A stretch of 64,000 bases of DNA from Myroides marinus (GCF_900109075.1 NZ_FNYS01000003.1:62001-126000); one strand, 5' to 3'. Shown: positions 17,737-26,917, counted from the first letter of the stretch. Numbers and translations are program-made. The notes: generated by a model from the letters alone, not told the origin.

Positions 17737-18609
17737 TTAATTTGCGCTAAGTTTGTCTAATGTATAGATAATCAGCTTGTCAACAGCAGCATAAGGGTCT
17801 TCTGAGAATGTACCGTTAGCTCTGTTAGCGATTATTGTATTAAGAGATACTGCGTGATGTCCAAGTAGTTTACAAAGACCATAGATAGCAGATGTCTCCA
17901 TTTCGAAGTTTGTGATACGATATTCTCCAAATTTGAAGTTGTCGATTTTGTGGTTTAGTTCAGGATCTTGAATACCAAGGCGTAGTACACGTCCTTGAGG
18001 TCCGTAGAATCCACCAGCTGTACCAGTAATTCCTTTGAAAGTTAATTCACTCTCTAATTTAGCTTCTAACTCAGAACTGTTTTTGATAAAATAAGGACGA
18101 CCTTTTCTTAAATCCCAATTAGTGTGTGAGATGAAAGCATCTTCTAGTGCTACATCAGTTACTTCTTCGATAAGGTATGAACGCATAACGTTGTCTAATC
18201 CTAATCCGTACTGAGATAACACAAAACTGTTTACAGGAATATCAGCCTGTAAAGAACCAGAAGTACCAATTCGTACAATATTTACAGATGTAAGTTCCTT
18301 CTTGATTTCTCTTGTTTCTAGGTCGATATTAAATAGAGCATCTATTTCATTAACTGCAATATCAATATTGTCTGGTCCGATACCAGTAGAGATTACTGTT
18401 AGACGCTTACCTTTATAAGTTCCTGTTGTTGTTTTAAACTCTCTTTTTTGTGTTGAAAACTCAATAGAATCAAAGTGTCTAGTGATTCTGTCAACACGGT
18501 TTTGATCACCTACGAAAATGATATCTTTAGCTACATTTTCAGGTCTTAAATTAAGGTGGTAGATACTACCATCAGGGTTTAGAATTAATTCAGATGATTT
18601 AATCTTCAT
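17737..18609 (-). CDS. udp: Nucleoside phosphorylase, uridine phosphorylase-like
   Basis: 290 residues of the PNP/UDP phosphorylase family. Visible parts are the phosphate-site 'STGIGPDNIDIAVNEIDAL', 'IVRIGTSGSLQADIPVNSFV', 'GTAGGFYGPQGRVLRL' and the nucleoside-site 'NFEMETSAIYGLCKLLGH'. These favour uridine phosphorylase, which splits uridine to uracil and ribose-1-phosphate in the cytosol; purine specificity is not ruled out. It follows the SUI1 gene by 16 bases. Confidence 0.85.
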   Translation of the reverse strand: MKIKSSELILNPDGSIYHLNLRPENVAKDIIFVGDQNRVDRITRHFDSIEFSTQKREFKTTTGTYKGKRLTVISTGIGPDNIDIAVNEIDALFNIDLETREIKKELTSVNIVRIGTSGSLQADIPVNSFVLSQYGLGLDNVMRSYLIEEVTDVALEDAFISHTNWDLRKGRPYFIKNSSELEAKLESELTFKGITGTAGGFYGPQGRVLRLGIQDPELNHKIDNFKFGEYRITNFEMETSAIYGLCKLLGHHAVSLNTIIANRANGTFSEDPYAAVDKLIIYTLDKLSAN

Positions 18610-18625
18610 AATATTAAATTTTTAA

Positions 18626-18973
18626 TTAGCCGCCTACACGTTTTACTTTGTAGCCTTCTTTTATTAAATAATCCATTATTTTGTCGCGAAAATTACCTTG
18701 GATGATAATATCGCCGTCTTTAGCACTTCCGCCTACACCACAAAGTGTTTTTAGTTTTTTAGCAAGATCTTTTAAATCTTCTTCATTTCCTTCAAAGCCT
18801 TTTATAACAGTAGCGACTTTACCGCCTCTGTTTTTTTTATCTATATGTGCTTCTAGTTTTTGAAGGTGTGGAGCTAGAGTTTCTGTAGCTTCTTCTTGTT
18901 CGAATTCAAAGTCTTTATTTGTAGAGAATACAAATCCTCCTAGGGCATCTAAACTATTTAACTTTTTACTCAT
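18626..18973 (-). CDS. SUI1/eIF1-like translation factor (YciH family)
   Basis: 115 residues from the start chosen here, Met of 'MSKKLNSLDALGGFVFST'. A longer frame to 19024 adds an AT-rich stretch unlike the family. The C-terminal SUI1 domain carries 'KNRGGKVATVIKGFEG' and the hallmark 'LCGVGGSAKDGDIIIQG'. It is a small RNA- or ribosome-binding protein thought to influence start-site selection. It is the upstream partner of the uridine phosphorylase gene. Confidence 0.87.
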   Translation of the reverse strand: MSKKLNSLDALGGFVFSTNKDFEFEQEEATETLAPHLQKLEAHIDKKNRGGKVATVIKGFEGNEEDLKDLAKKLKTLCGVGGSAKDGDIIIQGNFRDKIMDYLIKEGYKVKRVGG

Positions 18974-19136
18974 ATAGGTATGAAATATGGTGCTTTTATA
19001 ATAATGATAAAAATGACAATTCATTAAGTTATCATGAACTGCCTCATTCGGTTATACGTAAAGGTACGAAATGTGTTAAAATTTATTGGTATAAAGTGTA
19101 AAAAAATGAATCTTTAAATAGTACTTTATAAAAAAT

Positions 19137-19167
19137 AAAAAAGAGGGGGTAAAAAGCCCCCTCTTTT
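19137..19167. terminator. Strong terminator after the oxygenase gene
   Basis: Perfect 11-bp stem 19139-19149 with 19157-19167 (AAAAGAGGGGG/CCCCCTCTTTT), 7-nt loop, A-rich before and T-run at the stem end. It serves the leftward gene ending at 19193. Confidence 0.85.
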
Positions 19168-19192
19168 AAGAATATGTCTTAATTAGGATGAA

Positions 19193-20140
19193 TTATTTAA
19201 TTAAACCTAATTCAACTAGTCTTTGGTGTAAGAATTCTCCTGAAGTAATATCTTCATATAACTTAGGATTGTTCTCATCGATACAGTTTTCTAAACAGTT
19301 TAGAGGCATCGTACTTACAGGATGCATAAAGAATGGAATAGAGTATCTAGAAGTTCCCCATAATTCACGAGGAGGGTTTACTACTTGATGAATAGTAGAT
19401 TTTAATCTATTGTTAGAGTGACGTGATAACATGTCACCTACATTGATTACTAATTCATCATCAGCAGCGATTGCGTCGATCCATTGCCCATCGTGGTTTT
19501 GTACTTGTAGTCCTTTACCTTGAGCTCCCATAAGTAGAGTAATCAAGTTGATGTCTCCATGAGCAGCTGCTCTTACAGCGTTCTTAGGTTCATCTTTAAT
19601 AGGAGGGTAGTGAATTGGACGTAAAATACTGTTTCCGTTTTTAACGAACTTATCAAAGTAGAACTCGTCTAAACCTAAGAATAAAGCTAATGCACGTAAT
19701 ACGTAAACACCAGTTTTTTCTAACATTTGGTACGTTTCTTTACCTACAATATTAAATTGAGGTAATTCTTTTACTTCTACGTTTGCAGGATAAGAGGCTT
19801 CTAAAGCTGGATCATTGTCAACATATTGTCCAAAATGCCAGAATTCTTTTAAGTCACCTTCAGTTCTTCCTTTAGCGTGCTCTTTACCAAAAGAAACATA
19901 TCCTCTCTGTCCTCCAATACCTGGAACTTCATAAGAATTTTTAGTTTCCAATGGAAGATTAAAGAAATTGCGAACTTCTTTATATAGATTCTCAACTAAT
20001 TGATCATCTAAAAAGTGTCCTTTTAATGCTACGAATCCAATTTCTTCGTAGGCTTGGCCGATTTCATTTACAAACTTTTGTTTACGTACCGGGTCATCCG
20101 ATAGGAAATCACGTAAGTCAACACTAGGAATGTTTTGCAT
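19193..20140 (-). CDS. 2-oxoglutarate/Fe(II)-dependent oxygenase, isopenicillin N synthase-like family
   Basis: 315 residues. The N-terminal DIOX_N part begins PSVDLRDFLSDDP. The jelly-roll core has the iron ligands H194, D196 and H251, and the 2-oxoglutarate-binding R265-Y-S267. Length and motif spacing fit non-haem oxygenases of this family, but the substrate is unknown; no beta-lactam or ethylene genes are nearby. A TACATTTG box on the minus strand (20181-20188) may be its -7 promoter element. A strong terminator follows. Confidence 0.88.
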   Translation of the reverse strand: MQNIPSVDLRDFLSDDPVRKQKFVNEIGQAYEEIGFVALKGHFLDDQLVENLYKEVRNFFNLPLETKNSYEVPGIGGQRGYVSFGKEHAKGRTEGDLKEFWHFGQYVDNDPALEASYPANVEVKELPQFNIVGKETYQMLEKTGVYVLRALALFLGLDEFYFDKFVKNGNSILRPIHYPPIKDEPKNAVRAAAHGDINLITLLMGAQGKGLQVQNHDGQWIDAIAADDELVINVGDMLSRHSNNRLKSTIHQVVNPPRELWGTSRYSIPFFMHPVSTMPLNCLENCIDENNPKLYEDITSGEFLHQRLVELGLIK

Positions 20141-20384
20141 TTACTAAGTTGTTATTTATGCTTACTTGAGTTATTTCGTACAAATGTAAATTTTTTTTCC
20201 ACAATTTACGGTTAATAACTATAATTTATGTTTTTTTAGTGGTTAGATATTGAAGTATTGTGATCTAAAGGCTTGTAAATGTGTTTGATTAATTGTTGTT
20301 TTTTGATTGTGATTTTTTTAATGAATATGAAAAATTAATGAATTTTTTTATAAATTGCCGTTATAACCTTTAATATAAAAAACT

Positions 20385-20621
20385 ATGAAATTACCAATCG
20401 AATTAAAATCACATGAGTTTGTGGTGTTAGTAGCAGTAGATATAGACCCAAAATATAAGTTGTCTAATCTAGATGAATTTTATGGCACTTTACCAAAAAG
20501 CTTTAAACCAATTTTTAAGAAAGTAATTGGTTCAACATTAAATATTTACTGCGTGTGTAGTAATCAGGACGATTTTATGTTCTGCTTAAGACAGACTGGG
20601 TATAAGACTACATTGTTATAA
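20385..20621 (+). CDS. Small conserved-looking hypothetical protein
   Basis: 78 residues, no membrane segment, 'SHEFVVLVAVDIDPKYKLSNLDEFYGTLP' and 'YCVCSNQDDFMFCLRQTGY'. It has a normal coding look, with an ATG 14 bases after a TTTAATATA-like stretch. I do not recognise the family. The YbaK gene follows after 46 bases. Confidence 0.6.
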   Translation: MKLPIELKSHEFVVLVAVDIDPKYKLSNLDEFYGTLPKSFKPIFKKVIGSTLNIYCVCSNQDDFMFCLRQTGYKTTLL

Positions 20622-20667
20622 AATAGTAATACATTAGCAACTCAATATTCTAGAAGAAATATAATAA

Positions 20668-21156
20668 ATGAGTAAGAAAGTAGCTAAAACGAATGCCTTG
20701 CGTATATTAGATAGTAAGAAAACTGTGTATCAAATGTATGAGTATGATATTACTGATGAGTTGATAGATGGTAAGTCTGTATGTGATAAATTAGGAATAT
20801 CAGAATCTGAGTCATTAAAGACATTAGTAGCTCATGGAAAAGGGAATGCTATATATGTTTTTGTAGTTTCTATAAACAATGAATTGGACTTGAAGAAGGC
20901 AGCACAAGCGTGTGGAGAGAAAAAGATAGAGATGCTAGCTGTAAAAGATTTATTAGCAATTACTGGCTATATTAGAGGTGGGTGTTCGCCTATAGGGATG
21001 AAGAAACTATATCCTACATTTATAGATGAGCAAGTGAGATCTTTGGATACTATCTATGTTAGTGGAGGGAGAAAAGGATTGAGTATAGGCATAAATCCTA
21101 ATGATTTATTAGAAGTTATTACAGGTAAATTTGTTGATATTGTTAAAACTAATTGA
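20668..21156 (+). CDS. ybaK: YbaK/EbsC family Cys-tRNA(Pro) deacylase
   Basis: 162 residues. The hallmark 'GYIRGGCSPIGMKK' near residues 103-116 and the N-terminal 'KTNALRILDSKKTVYQMYEYD' identify YbaK, a trans-editing enzyme that hydrolyses mischarged Cys-tRNA(Pro). Length is normal. Confidence 0.9.
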   Translation: MSKKVAKTNALRILDSKKTVYQMYEYDITDELIDGKSVCDKLGISESESLKTLVAHGKGNAIYVFVVSINNELDLKKAAQACGEKKIEMLAVKDLLAITGYIRGGCSPIGMKKLYPTFIDEQVRSLDTIYVSGGRKGLSIGINPNDLLEVITGKFVDIVKTN

Positions 21157-21293
21157 AAATAAGTAGGTTATGTTTTTATGAATTGCCTTAATCAAGAATT
21201 ATTAATGAGGGCATTTTGTGAGTTTTTACTAATATTTTGTTATAGTTATAACAAATTTTAAAGAGTGTAAATGTGGATCCGTTAATGTTGTTA

Positions 21294-21301
21294 TATCTTT
21301 G
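21294..21301 (+). promoter_or_regulatory. Possible -7 element (distal) upstream of a lipoprotein gene
   Basis: TATCTTTG matches TAnnTTTG. No TTG lies at the usual distance upstream, so support is weak. A similar copy stands at 21400-21407. Confidence 0.3.
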
Positions 21302-21399
21302 CACAGACAAATTAGATGAGAATTCAATAAATGTGGAGTTTTCGAGTTAAATTAATACTAAAAAAGATTGAATAATTTATTTAAGTAGTTAGTAGGATT

Positions 21400-21407
21400 T
21401 ATCTTTG
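21400..21407 (+). promoter_or_regulatory. Possible -7 element (proximal) upstream of a lipoprotein gene
   Basis: TATCTTTG, 20 bases before the ATG at 21428. Flanking bases resemble those of the distal copy. No good TTG at 17-23 bases. Confidence 0.4.
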
Positions 21408-21427
21408 TACTCTGTAAAATTAAGATT

Positions 21428-22213
21428 ATGATATTGGCATTAACCGTTTCGTTATTTCCTTCGTGTGGAGTAGATCAAGTAAAAGATAAAAGCTTTAAAG
21501 AAGCTAATAATAAACAGATTGATTTATTAAGCAAGAATGATTTAGATGGTACTTTTTTTAAGGCTGTAGCTCAAGATTTACCACAAGTTGTTTCTATTGG
21601 AAAAAAAGGAATTGTTTATTCAAGTACTAAACCTAATCAAAAGATAATATTTCCATTTGTAGAGCCATTAGTGGATGGGGAGAGTAGAATATATAAATCT
21701 CAGACTAAACACGAGGAGATAGAGATCGTTATTTATGAAGATGAAACAGCAAGAGATTTTGCTGATGGTAGATTTGATCATTCTGTAGCTGTTCGTTTGA
21801 TAAAGAATAAAGAAAGTGAGCAAGAAGAAGTGTTAGATTTCGCTTGTTTTGGGCATTATTTATATACTGATAAGTTATCTGGGAACTGGATTTTTCAATC
21901 GTATGAAGATAAGAGAGTAGAAGAATTGGGAATTAATCAGATCCCAATGATATGTATTGATATTAATACAAGAAGCTTCTCAGGAAGTGGAGGTAATCAT
22001 ATGATATATGGAGATGTGAGATGTGAGGGGGATAGTATCTTCTTTAAAGTAGTGTTGTCTCCAGAATATGTAACAGATATGTATCAAAAAGAGAAAGAAC
22101 TATTATCTGTATTAGATAGTTGTGATCGATTTGAATTAAAAGAGGATTATTTGTTCTTGTATTCAGAAGGGAAACAAAAACTTATGTTCTTAAGAGATAC
22201 TTACAATATGTAA
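21428..22213 (+). CDS. Putative lipoprotein of unknown function
   Basis: 261 residues. The N-terminus 'ILALTVSLFPSCGVDQ' is a short lipoprotein signal with the Cys near residue 13, so it should be lipid-anchored to the envelope. The mature part is mixed alpha/beta with no recognised motif. It stands alone between YbaK and phoH and shares a terminator with phoH. Confidence 0.72.
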   Translation: MILALTVSLFPSCGVDQVKDKSFKEANNKQIDLLSKNDLDGTFFKAVAQDLPQVVSIGKKGIVYSSTKPNQKIIFPFVEPLVDGESRIYKSQTKHEEIEIVIYEDETARDFADGRFDHSVAVRLIKNKESEQEEVLDFACFGHYLYTDKLSGNWIFQSYEDKRVEELGINQIPMICIDINTRSFSGSGGNHMIYGDVRCEGDSIFFKVVLSPEYVTDMYQKEKELLSVLDSCDRFELKEDYLFLYSEGKQKLMFLRDTYNM

Positions 22214-22227
22214 TAAAATAAAGAAAT

Positions 22228-22262
22228 AAAAAAAAATGGAGGGCTTAACCCTCCATTTTTTT
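22228..22262. terminator. Bidirectional terminator whose loop holds the phoH stop codon
   Basis: Stem 22237-22243 with 22249-22255 (TGGAGGG/CCCTCCA), extended by A-run and T-run, 5-nt loop. The phoH stop codon (22245-22247, minus strand) lies inside the loop, so phoH codons form one arm. It also ends the rightward lipoprotein gene. Confidence 0.85.
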
Positions 22263-23225
22263 TAACTCATCTATAGACATTCTGTCTGGTCTTTCTTCAC
22301 TTATTTTATAAGCTTCTACTATTTTCTTCACTAACTTATGACGTACAATATCTTTGTCATCTAAGTATAACATACCAATGCCTTCGACATCCTTTAGAAT
22401 ATAAAGTGCTTCTTTTAAACCAGAAGATACTTTACGCGGTAAATCTATTTGACCAGGGTCACCAGTGATTATAAATTTAGCATGTTTTCCCATACGAGTT
22501 AAGAACATTTTCATTTGTGAATGAGTTGTGTTCTGTGCCTCGTCTAGAATGACGAATGCATTATCTAGAGTACGACCACGCATAAATGCTAATGGAGCAA
22601 TCTGAATAACCCCTTTCAAGATGTAGTCGTCTAATGTCTGAGGAGGAAGCATATCCCTTAATGCATCGTATAAGGGCTGCATGTAAGGGTCTAACTTCTC
22701 TTTCATATCCCCTGGTAGAAATCCTAAGTTTTCTCCAGCTTCTACAGCAGGTCTAGTAAGAATGATTCTCTTAACTTCCTTATTCTTTAACGCTCTCACA
22801 GCTAGTGCTACACCAGTATAAGTCTTACCTGTACCAGCTGGACCAATAGCAAAAACCATATCGTTTTTTTCTACGAATTTCACTAGTCTTTGTTGATTAG
22901 GAGTGATGGCTTTGATAAGCTTTCCAGATACACCATGTACTAAGATGTCATCAGAGGGTAGTGAAGTAGGAGCACTGTCTAAAACTAGTCTTTCTATGAT
23001 ATTCTCGTCTATTCGATTATATCTTATAAAGTACTTTAATAGACGGTCAAAACTTTTTTCAAACTCGTCTAATATTTCGGGATCACCATAAACTTTAAGA
23101 AGAGATCCTCTTGTCACAATTTTAATCTTTGGATATAACTTCTTAAGTATATCTAAATGAGTGTCTTGTGGACCCCAAAAATCTTTAGGGCTAAAATCGG
23201 TTAATTCTATTATCCTTTCGTTCAA
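22245..23225 (-). CDS. phoH: PhoH-like ATPase
   Basis: About 326 residues. The Walker A GPAGTGKT (128-135), the Walker B 'FVILDEAQNTT' and the RNA-binding-like N-terminal region fit PhoH proteins, linked by family knowledge to RNA metabolism. No ATG precedes the conserved 'NERIIEL'; the likely start is TTG at 23225 giving MNERIIEL, with a second TTG two codons upstream at 23231. A TAGATTTG box on the minus strand (23270-23277) may be the promoter. It is divergent from the SAM hydrolase gene. Confidence 0.88.
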   Translation of the reverse strand: MNERIIELTDFSPKDFWGPQDTHLDILKKLYPKIKIVTRGSLLKVYGDPEILDEFEKSFDRLLKYFIRYNRIDENIIERLVLDSAPTSLPSDDILVHGVSGKLIKAITPNQQRLVKFVEKNDMVFAIGPAGTGKTYTGVALAVRALKNKEVKRIILTRPAVEAGENLGFLPGDMKEKLDPYMQPLYDALRDMLPPQTLDDYILKGVIQIAPLAFMRGRTLDNAFVILDEAQNTTHSQMKMFLTRMGKHAKFIITGDPGQIDLPRKVSSGLKEALYILKDVEGIGMLYLDDKDIVRHKLVKKIVEAYKISEERPDRMSIDELKKMEG

Positions 23226-23320
23226 TACCAATGGAGTTAATTAAAAAAAATAATCTAATTTTGTATATTCAAATCTACTATAAAAAAATCATTTTTCTTA
23301 AAATATATTGAAAAATAATA

Positions 23321-24157
23321 ATGCAAAGAATAATTACACTAACAACAGATTTTGGATATCGGGACCACTATGTAGGGGCTTTAAAGGGAAAGATATACTC
23401 AAATATCATTGGCTGTAATTTAGTTGATATCTCACACGAAATAAAAAAATATAATACTGAAGATGCTGGATTCGTTATTGGAGCAGCATTTAATAAATTT
23501 CCACAAGGTACTATTCATATCATAGCAGTAGATGCTACTGTAACGGAATATACTAAAGCATTATGCGTAGAGTATGATGGACATTACTTTATTACCGCGG
23601 ATAACGGGATTATGAGTATAATCTTAGGAGAAGAAGAATATGAAAAAGCAGTATACATCAAGCATGATGGTATGATGAAGTCTAATGATATTTTTGTGTA
23701 TTGTGCATATCAATTATGTGAAGGTCGAAAATTAGAAGAAATAGGAACGCCTGTAGAAGCTATTTACAGTCCAAGCAGATTGGCTAGTAATGTGTCACTT
23801 CAAGCACATAAAATTACTGGTAAAATTATTTATGAAGATTCTTACGGAAACTTAGTGACTAATATTCATAGAAGTGATTATGATGTAGTCTCTGGTGGGA
23901 GAGAATTTATTATCCGAGTAAAAGATTACAGAATAAATAGAATTAACGAATATTACGCTGATTTTAAAATAAGTGATAGGGCTACGTTAAAAGAGCGAGC
24001 TGGTGAATTGGTTGCGCTTTTTAATGATGTAAACCTGTTGACAATCACGCTGTTTTATTCAAAACCAGATTCACATGGGGGTACACCACGTCAACTAATG
24101 AATTTTAATTTAAATGACACTGTAACCATAGAATTTGACCCAGATACACAATATTAA
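23321..24157 (+). CDS. S-adenosylmethionine hydrolase/hydroxide adenosyltransferase (DUF62 family)
   Basis: 278 residues. The N-terminal 'LTTDFGYRDHYVGALKGKI' carries the conserved Asp and Arg/His set, followed by 'LVDISHEIKKYNTEDAGF' and 'ADNGIMSIILGE'. The family splits SAM to adenosine and methionine; a related group makes fluoro- or chloroadenosine, but the halogenase loop cannot be judged here. A TAATTTTG at 23256-23263 may serve as -7 element. The next gene starts 10 bases later. Confidence 0.85.
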   Translation: MQRIITLTTDFGYRDHYVGALKGKIYSNIIGCNLVDISHEIKKYNTEDAGFVIGAAFNKFPQGTIHIIAVDATVTEYTKALCVEYDGHYFITADNGIMSIILGEEEYEKAVYIKHDGMMKSNDIFVYCAYQLCEGRKLEEIGTPVEAIYSPSRLASNVSLQAHKITGKIIYEDSYGNLVTNIHRSDYDVVSGGREFIIRVKDYRINRINEYYADFKISDRATLKERAGELVALFNDVNLLTITLFYSKPDSHGGTPRQLMNFNLNDTVTIEFDPDTQY

Positions 24158-24167
24158 ACCTATAATT

Positions 24168-24464
24168 ATGTTTATAAGAATTGTAAAGCTGACCTTGCTA
24201 GAAGATAAGGTAACAGATTTTTTAGATCATTTTGAGACTATTAAAGATAAGGTTCGTCATTATCCTGGATGCCAATTCTTAGAAGTGTATCGAGATAAAG
24301 AGAATACAAATATCTTCTTTACTTATAGTTATTGGGAAGATGAAAGTAACTTAGAAGATTATAAAAAATCTGAAGTTTTCGGTGAAATTTGGCCGTATAC
24401 AAAGACTTTATTCAAAGAGAGAGCAGAAGCTTGGAGTGTTGATAAAGTTGTGACACTTAAATAA
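24168..24464 (+). CDS. Antibiotic biosynthesis monooxygenase-like protein (ABM fold)
   Basis: About 98 residues from the ATG chosen here ('MFIRIVKLTLLEDKV'); an in-frame start at 24135 overlaps the previous gene and lacks family similarity. The dimeric alpha/beta barrel pattern is visible: 'VKLTLLEDKVTDFLDHFE', 'GCQFLEVYRDKEN', 'FFTYSYWEDESNLEDYKKSE'. Small proteins of this fold have diverse roles. It lies between the SAM hydrolase gene and gldF in one rightward group. Confidence 0.82.
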   Translation: MFIRIVKLTLLEDKVTDFLDHFETIKDKVRHYPGCQFLEVYRDKENTNIFFTYSYWEDESNLEDYKKSEVFGEIWPYTKTLFKERAEAWSVDKVVTLK

Positions 24465-24473
24465 ATATAGTTT

Positions 24474-25190
24474 ATGAAGGCAATCAGTCTTAGAGAGATT
24501 AAAGCTTTTTTTAGTTCATTGACAGGGTATTTAGTAATTACCTTGTTTTTGGTTATTAATGGTATTTTACTGTGGTTTATAGAAGGAGAATACAATGTGT
24601 TGCAAAGTGGTTTTGCTGATTTGTCTCCATTTTTTTACTTAGCACCTTGGGTCCTTATTTTCTTAATTCCTGCGGTAAGTATGAAGAGCTTCTCTGAAGA
24701 GATAAAAAATGGTACGATAGAATTGTTGCTAACTAAGCCATTGTCTGTTTGGCAAATTGTATTAGGTAAGTTTATAGGGATTTTTACATTAATTTTCCTT
24801 GCGATTATTCCTACTATCGTTTATGTATTTATTTTGAAAGACTTAGTGTTAGAAGGTCAGCAGATTGATTATAGCAATATTATAGGATCATTTATTGGCT
24901 TGCTGTTCTTAGTAAGTTGCTATGTTTCTATGGGAATACTATCTTCTTCTTTAACAGAAAATCAGATTGTCGCTTTTATCATCGGTGTTGTACTATGTTT
25001 ATTCTTTTCTTTAGGTATTGATACAATGGCAAGTTTGTTTGGAGAGTGGTTTGAAAGAATAGGTGTTTTGTATCATTTTAGAAGTATTTCTAAAGGAGTT
25101 ATTGATACTAGAGATTTAATCTACTTCGCTTCAATGACTATTTTATGTCTAGGTATAACAGTATTTAAAATTAAAACACTGCGTAAATAA
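24474..25190 (+). CDS. gldF: Gliding motility ABC transporter permease GldF
   Basis: 238 residues with six membrane segments of the ABC-2 permease type (IREIKAFFSSLTGYLVITLF at the start, 'EIKNGTIELLLTKPLSVWQI' in the first cytoplasmic loop). In Flavobacterium, GldF works with GldG and the ATPase GldA; GldA is not in this window. The stop codon overlaps the gldG start (TAATG), so the pair is translationally coupled. Confidence 0.92.
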   Translation: MKAISLREIKAFFSSLTGYLVITLFLVINGILLWFIEGEYNVLQSGFADLSPFFYLAPWVLIFLIPAVSMKSFSEEIKNGTIELLLTKPLSVWQIVLGKFIGIFTLIFLAIIPTIVYVFILKDLVLEGQQIDYSNIIGSFIGLLFLVSCYVSMGILSSSLTENQIVAFIIGVVLCLFFSLGIDTMASLFGEWFERIGVLYHFRSISKGVIDTRDLIYFASMTILCLGITVFKIKTLRK

Positions 25191-26875
25191 TGAAGAAGTT
25201 TTATAAAAACGATATCAAATTACTCATCCGTTTGGTTGTAGTACTAGTAGTGCTTAATGTTGTAGGTACTTATGTTTATAAAAGATTTGATTTTACTCAA
25301 GATCATAGATATACTCTTTCAGAAAGTACTTTAGGAATACTTGATAGAACTCAAGAGCCTGTATTAGTAGAGGTTTTTTTAAAAGGGAACTTTCCTTTAG
25401 AATTTAGAAGATTACAAAATGAGACAAAGCAACTCTTAGAAGAAATAGAGTCTAGAAATTCTAATGTCAAGTTTAAGTTTGTTGATCCAAATGAGGAAGG
25501 ACCTAGTAAAAAAGGTATAATAGAGCAACTATATGATTATGGCCTAAAACCAGTTACCATAACTGTAAACGATAAAGGAGCACAAAGTCAACAATTGGTT
25601 TTTCCTTGGGCATTAGTAAGTCAAGGAGAAAAGGTAACAAGGGTACAGCTATTAAAAAACATGATGGGTGCTAATACAGAAGAGAAAGTAATCTCATCTG
25701 TACAACACTTAGAATATGCTTTTGCAGAAGCTATTAATAAGGTAACGCAAGAGAAAAGTAAGAAAATTGCTATTTTAAAAGGGAATGGAGAATTAGACGA
25801 TGCTTATATAGCTGATTTTCTAATGACAGTGAGAGAGTCTTATCACATAGCTCCTTTTACTTTAGACTCTGTAGCAAAAACGCCACAGAAGACATTAGAG
25901 CAACTAAAAGAATATGATTTAGCAATTATAGCAAAACCAACTAAAGCGTTCTCAGAAGAGCAAATAGGGGTATTAGATCAGTATGTGATGAATGGTGGTA
26001 AGACACTGTGGTTAATAGATCAAGTACAGGCAGATTTTGATAGCTTAAGGAGAGATGGGAGGATGTTAGCTTATCCTAAAGATCAAAGCTTAGGTGAACT
26101 TATGTTTAAGTATGGTGTACGTATTAACCCTGTCTTAGTGAAAGATGAAATCAGTACTAAGATTAAGTTGGCTTCAGGAAGACAAGGTAGTGAGACTGTA
26201 TATAGTGATTTCTTATGGAAGTTTGCACCATTTGTTTATCCAGATTCAGAACACCCTATAGTTAAAAATATAGAAGGAGTAAAATATGATTTTACTTCAC
26301 CTATAGATACTTTGAAAAATGGTGTGAAAAAGACAATTTTAGCAAAGTCTTCTAAATATTCAAGTCTTGTAGGGACACCAAATGAAATTAGTTTTGAGGT
26401 AATTAATGAACAAACAACACCTGAATCTTATCAAGGTAAAGGAAGTTATATTTTAGGAGTACTGTTGGAAGGTAATTTTCCTTCAGTGTATAAGAATAGA
26501 GTTATGCCTTTTACAGTTGATAAACCACTTTCAGAGAGTGTAAATACTCAGATGATTGTTATTTCTGATGGAGATATTATAAAAAATCAGTTAGATGATA
26601 AAGGAATGCCTTTAGAGTTAGGGTATGACAAGTGGATAAATATGCTTTATGGAAATAAAGAGTTGTTGTTAAATTCTGTGAATTACTTATTAGACGATAC
26701 TGGGCTTATCAATTTGAGAACCAAAGAGGTTAAGATACCACTGCTTGATAAATTAAGAGTGGAACAACAATATACCTCTATTCAAATGAAGGTTTTAGTA
26801 ATCCCTATTGTCTTAGTTGTTATTTTCGGATGTATATTTATTCTTGTAAGAAAACGAAAATTCATTAAAAAGTAA
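25190..26875 (+). CDS. gldG: Gliding motility transporter auxiliary protein GldG
   Basis: 561 residues. An N-terminal membrane helix (about 12-32) is followed by a large periplasmic domain that starts RFDFTQDHRYTLSESTLGIL, the GldG/ABC-type auxiliary signature. A C-terminal helix (about 535-555) and basic tail return to the cytoplasm. It overlaps the gldF stop by one base. Role in gliding or secretion is family knowledge. Confidence 0.92.
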   Translation: MKKFYKNDIKLLIRLVVVLVVLNVVGTYVYKRFDFTQDHRYTLSESTLGILDRTQEPVLVEVFLKGNFPLEFRRLQNETKQLLEEIESRNSNVKFKFVDPNEEGPSKKGIIEQLYDYGLKPVTITVNDKGAQSQQLVFPWALVSQGEKVTRVQLLKNMMGANTEEKVISSVQHLEYAFAEAINKVTQEKSKKIAILKGNGELDDAYIADFLMTVRESYHIAPFTLDSVAKTPQKTLEQLKEYDLAIIAKPTKAFSEEQIGVLDQYVMNGGKTLWLIDQVQADFDSLRRDGRMLAYPKDQSLGELMFKYGVRINPVLVKDEISTKIKLASGRQGSETVYSDFLWKFAPFVYPDSEHPIVKNIEGVKYDFTSPIDTLKNGVKKTILAKSSKYSSLVGTPNEISFEVINEQTTPESYQGKGSYILGVLLEGNFPSVYKNRVMPFTVDKPLSESVNTQMIVISDGDIIKNQLDDKGMPLELGYDKWINMLYGNKELLLNSVNYLLDDTGLINLRTKEVKIPLLDKLRVEQQYTSIQMKVLVIPIVLVVIFGCIFILVRKRKFIKK

Positions 26876-26909
26876 AGTAATATTCCTTTTATTATTGGTA
26901 ATAATCGGA

Positions 26910-26917
26910 TATATTTG
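26910..26917 (+). promoter_or_regulatory. Possible -7 element of dnaN
   Basis: TATATTTG, 40 bases before the dnaN ATG. The nearest TTG gives only a 12-base spacer, so this is a weak call. Confidence 0.4.

Noticed and set aside
17550..17750. 66-codon frame in the region upstream of the CoA-transferase gene
   Set aside because: It crosses the terminator of the uridine phosphorylase gene and overlaps the end of that gene; composition is not coding-like.
18974..19024. 17-residue N-terminal extension of the SUI1 protein
   Set aside because: Family proteins start at the conserved Met; the extension is His/Tyr-rich and AT-rich.
24135..24167. Upstream start for the ABM-like gene
   Set aside because: It would overlap the SAM hydrolase gene and adds residues unlike the family; the ATG at 24168 fits better.
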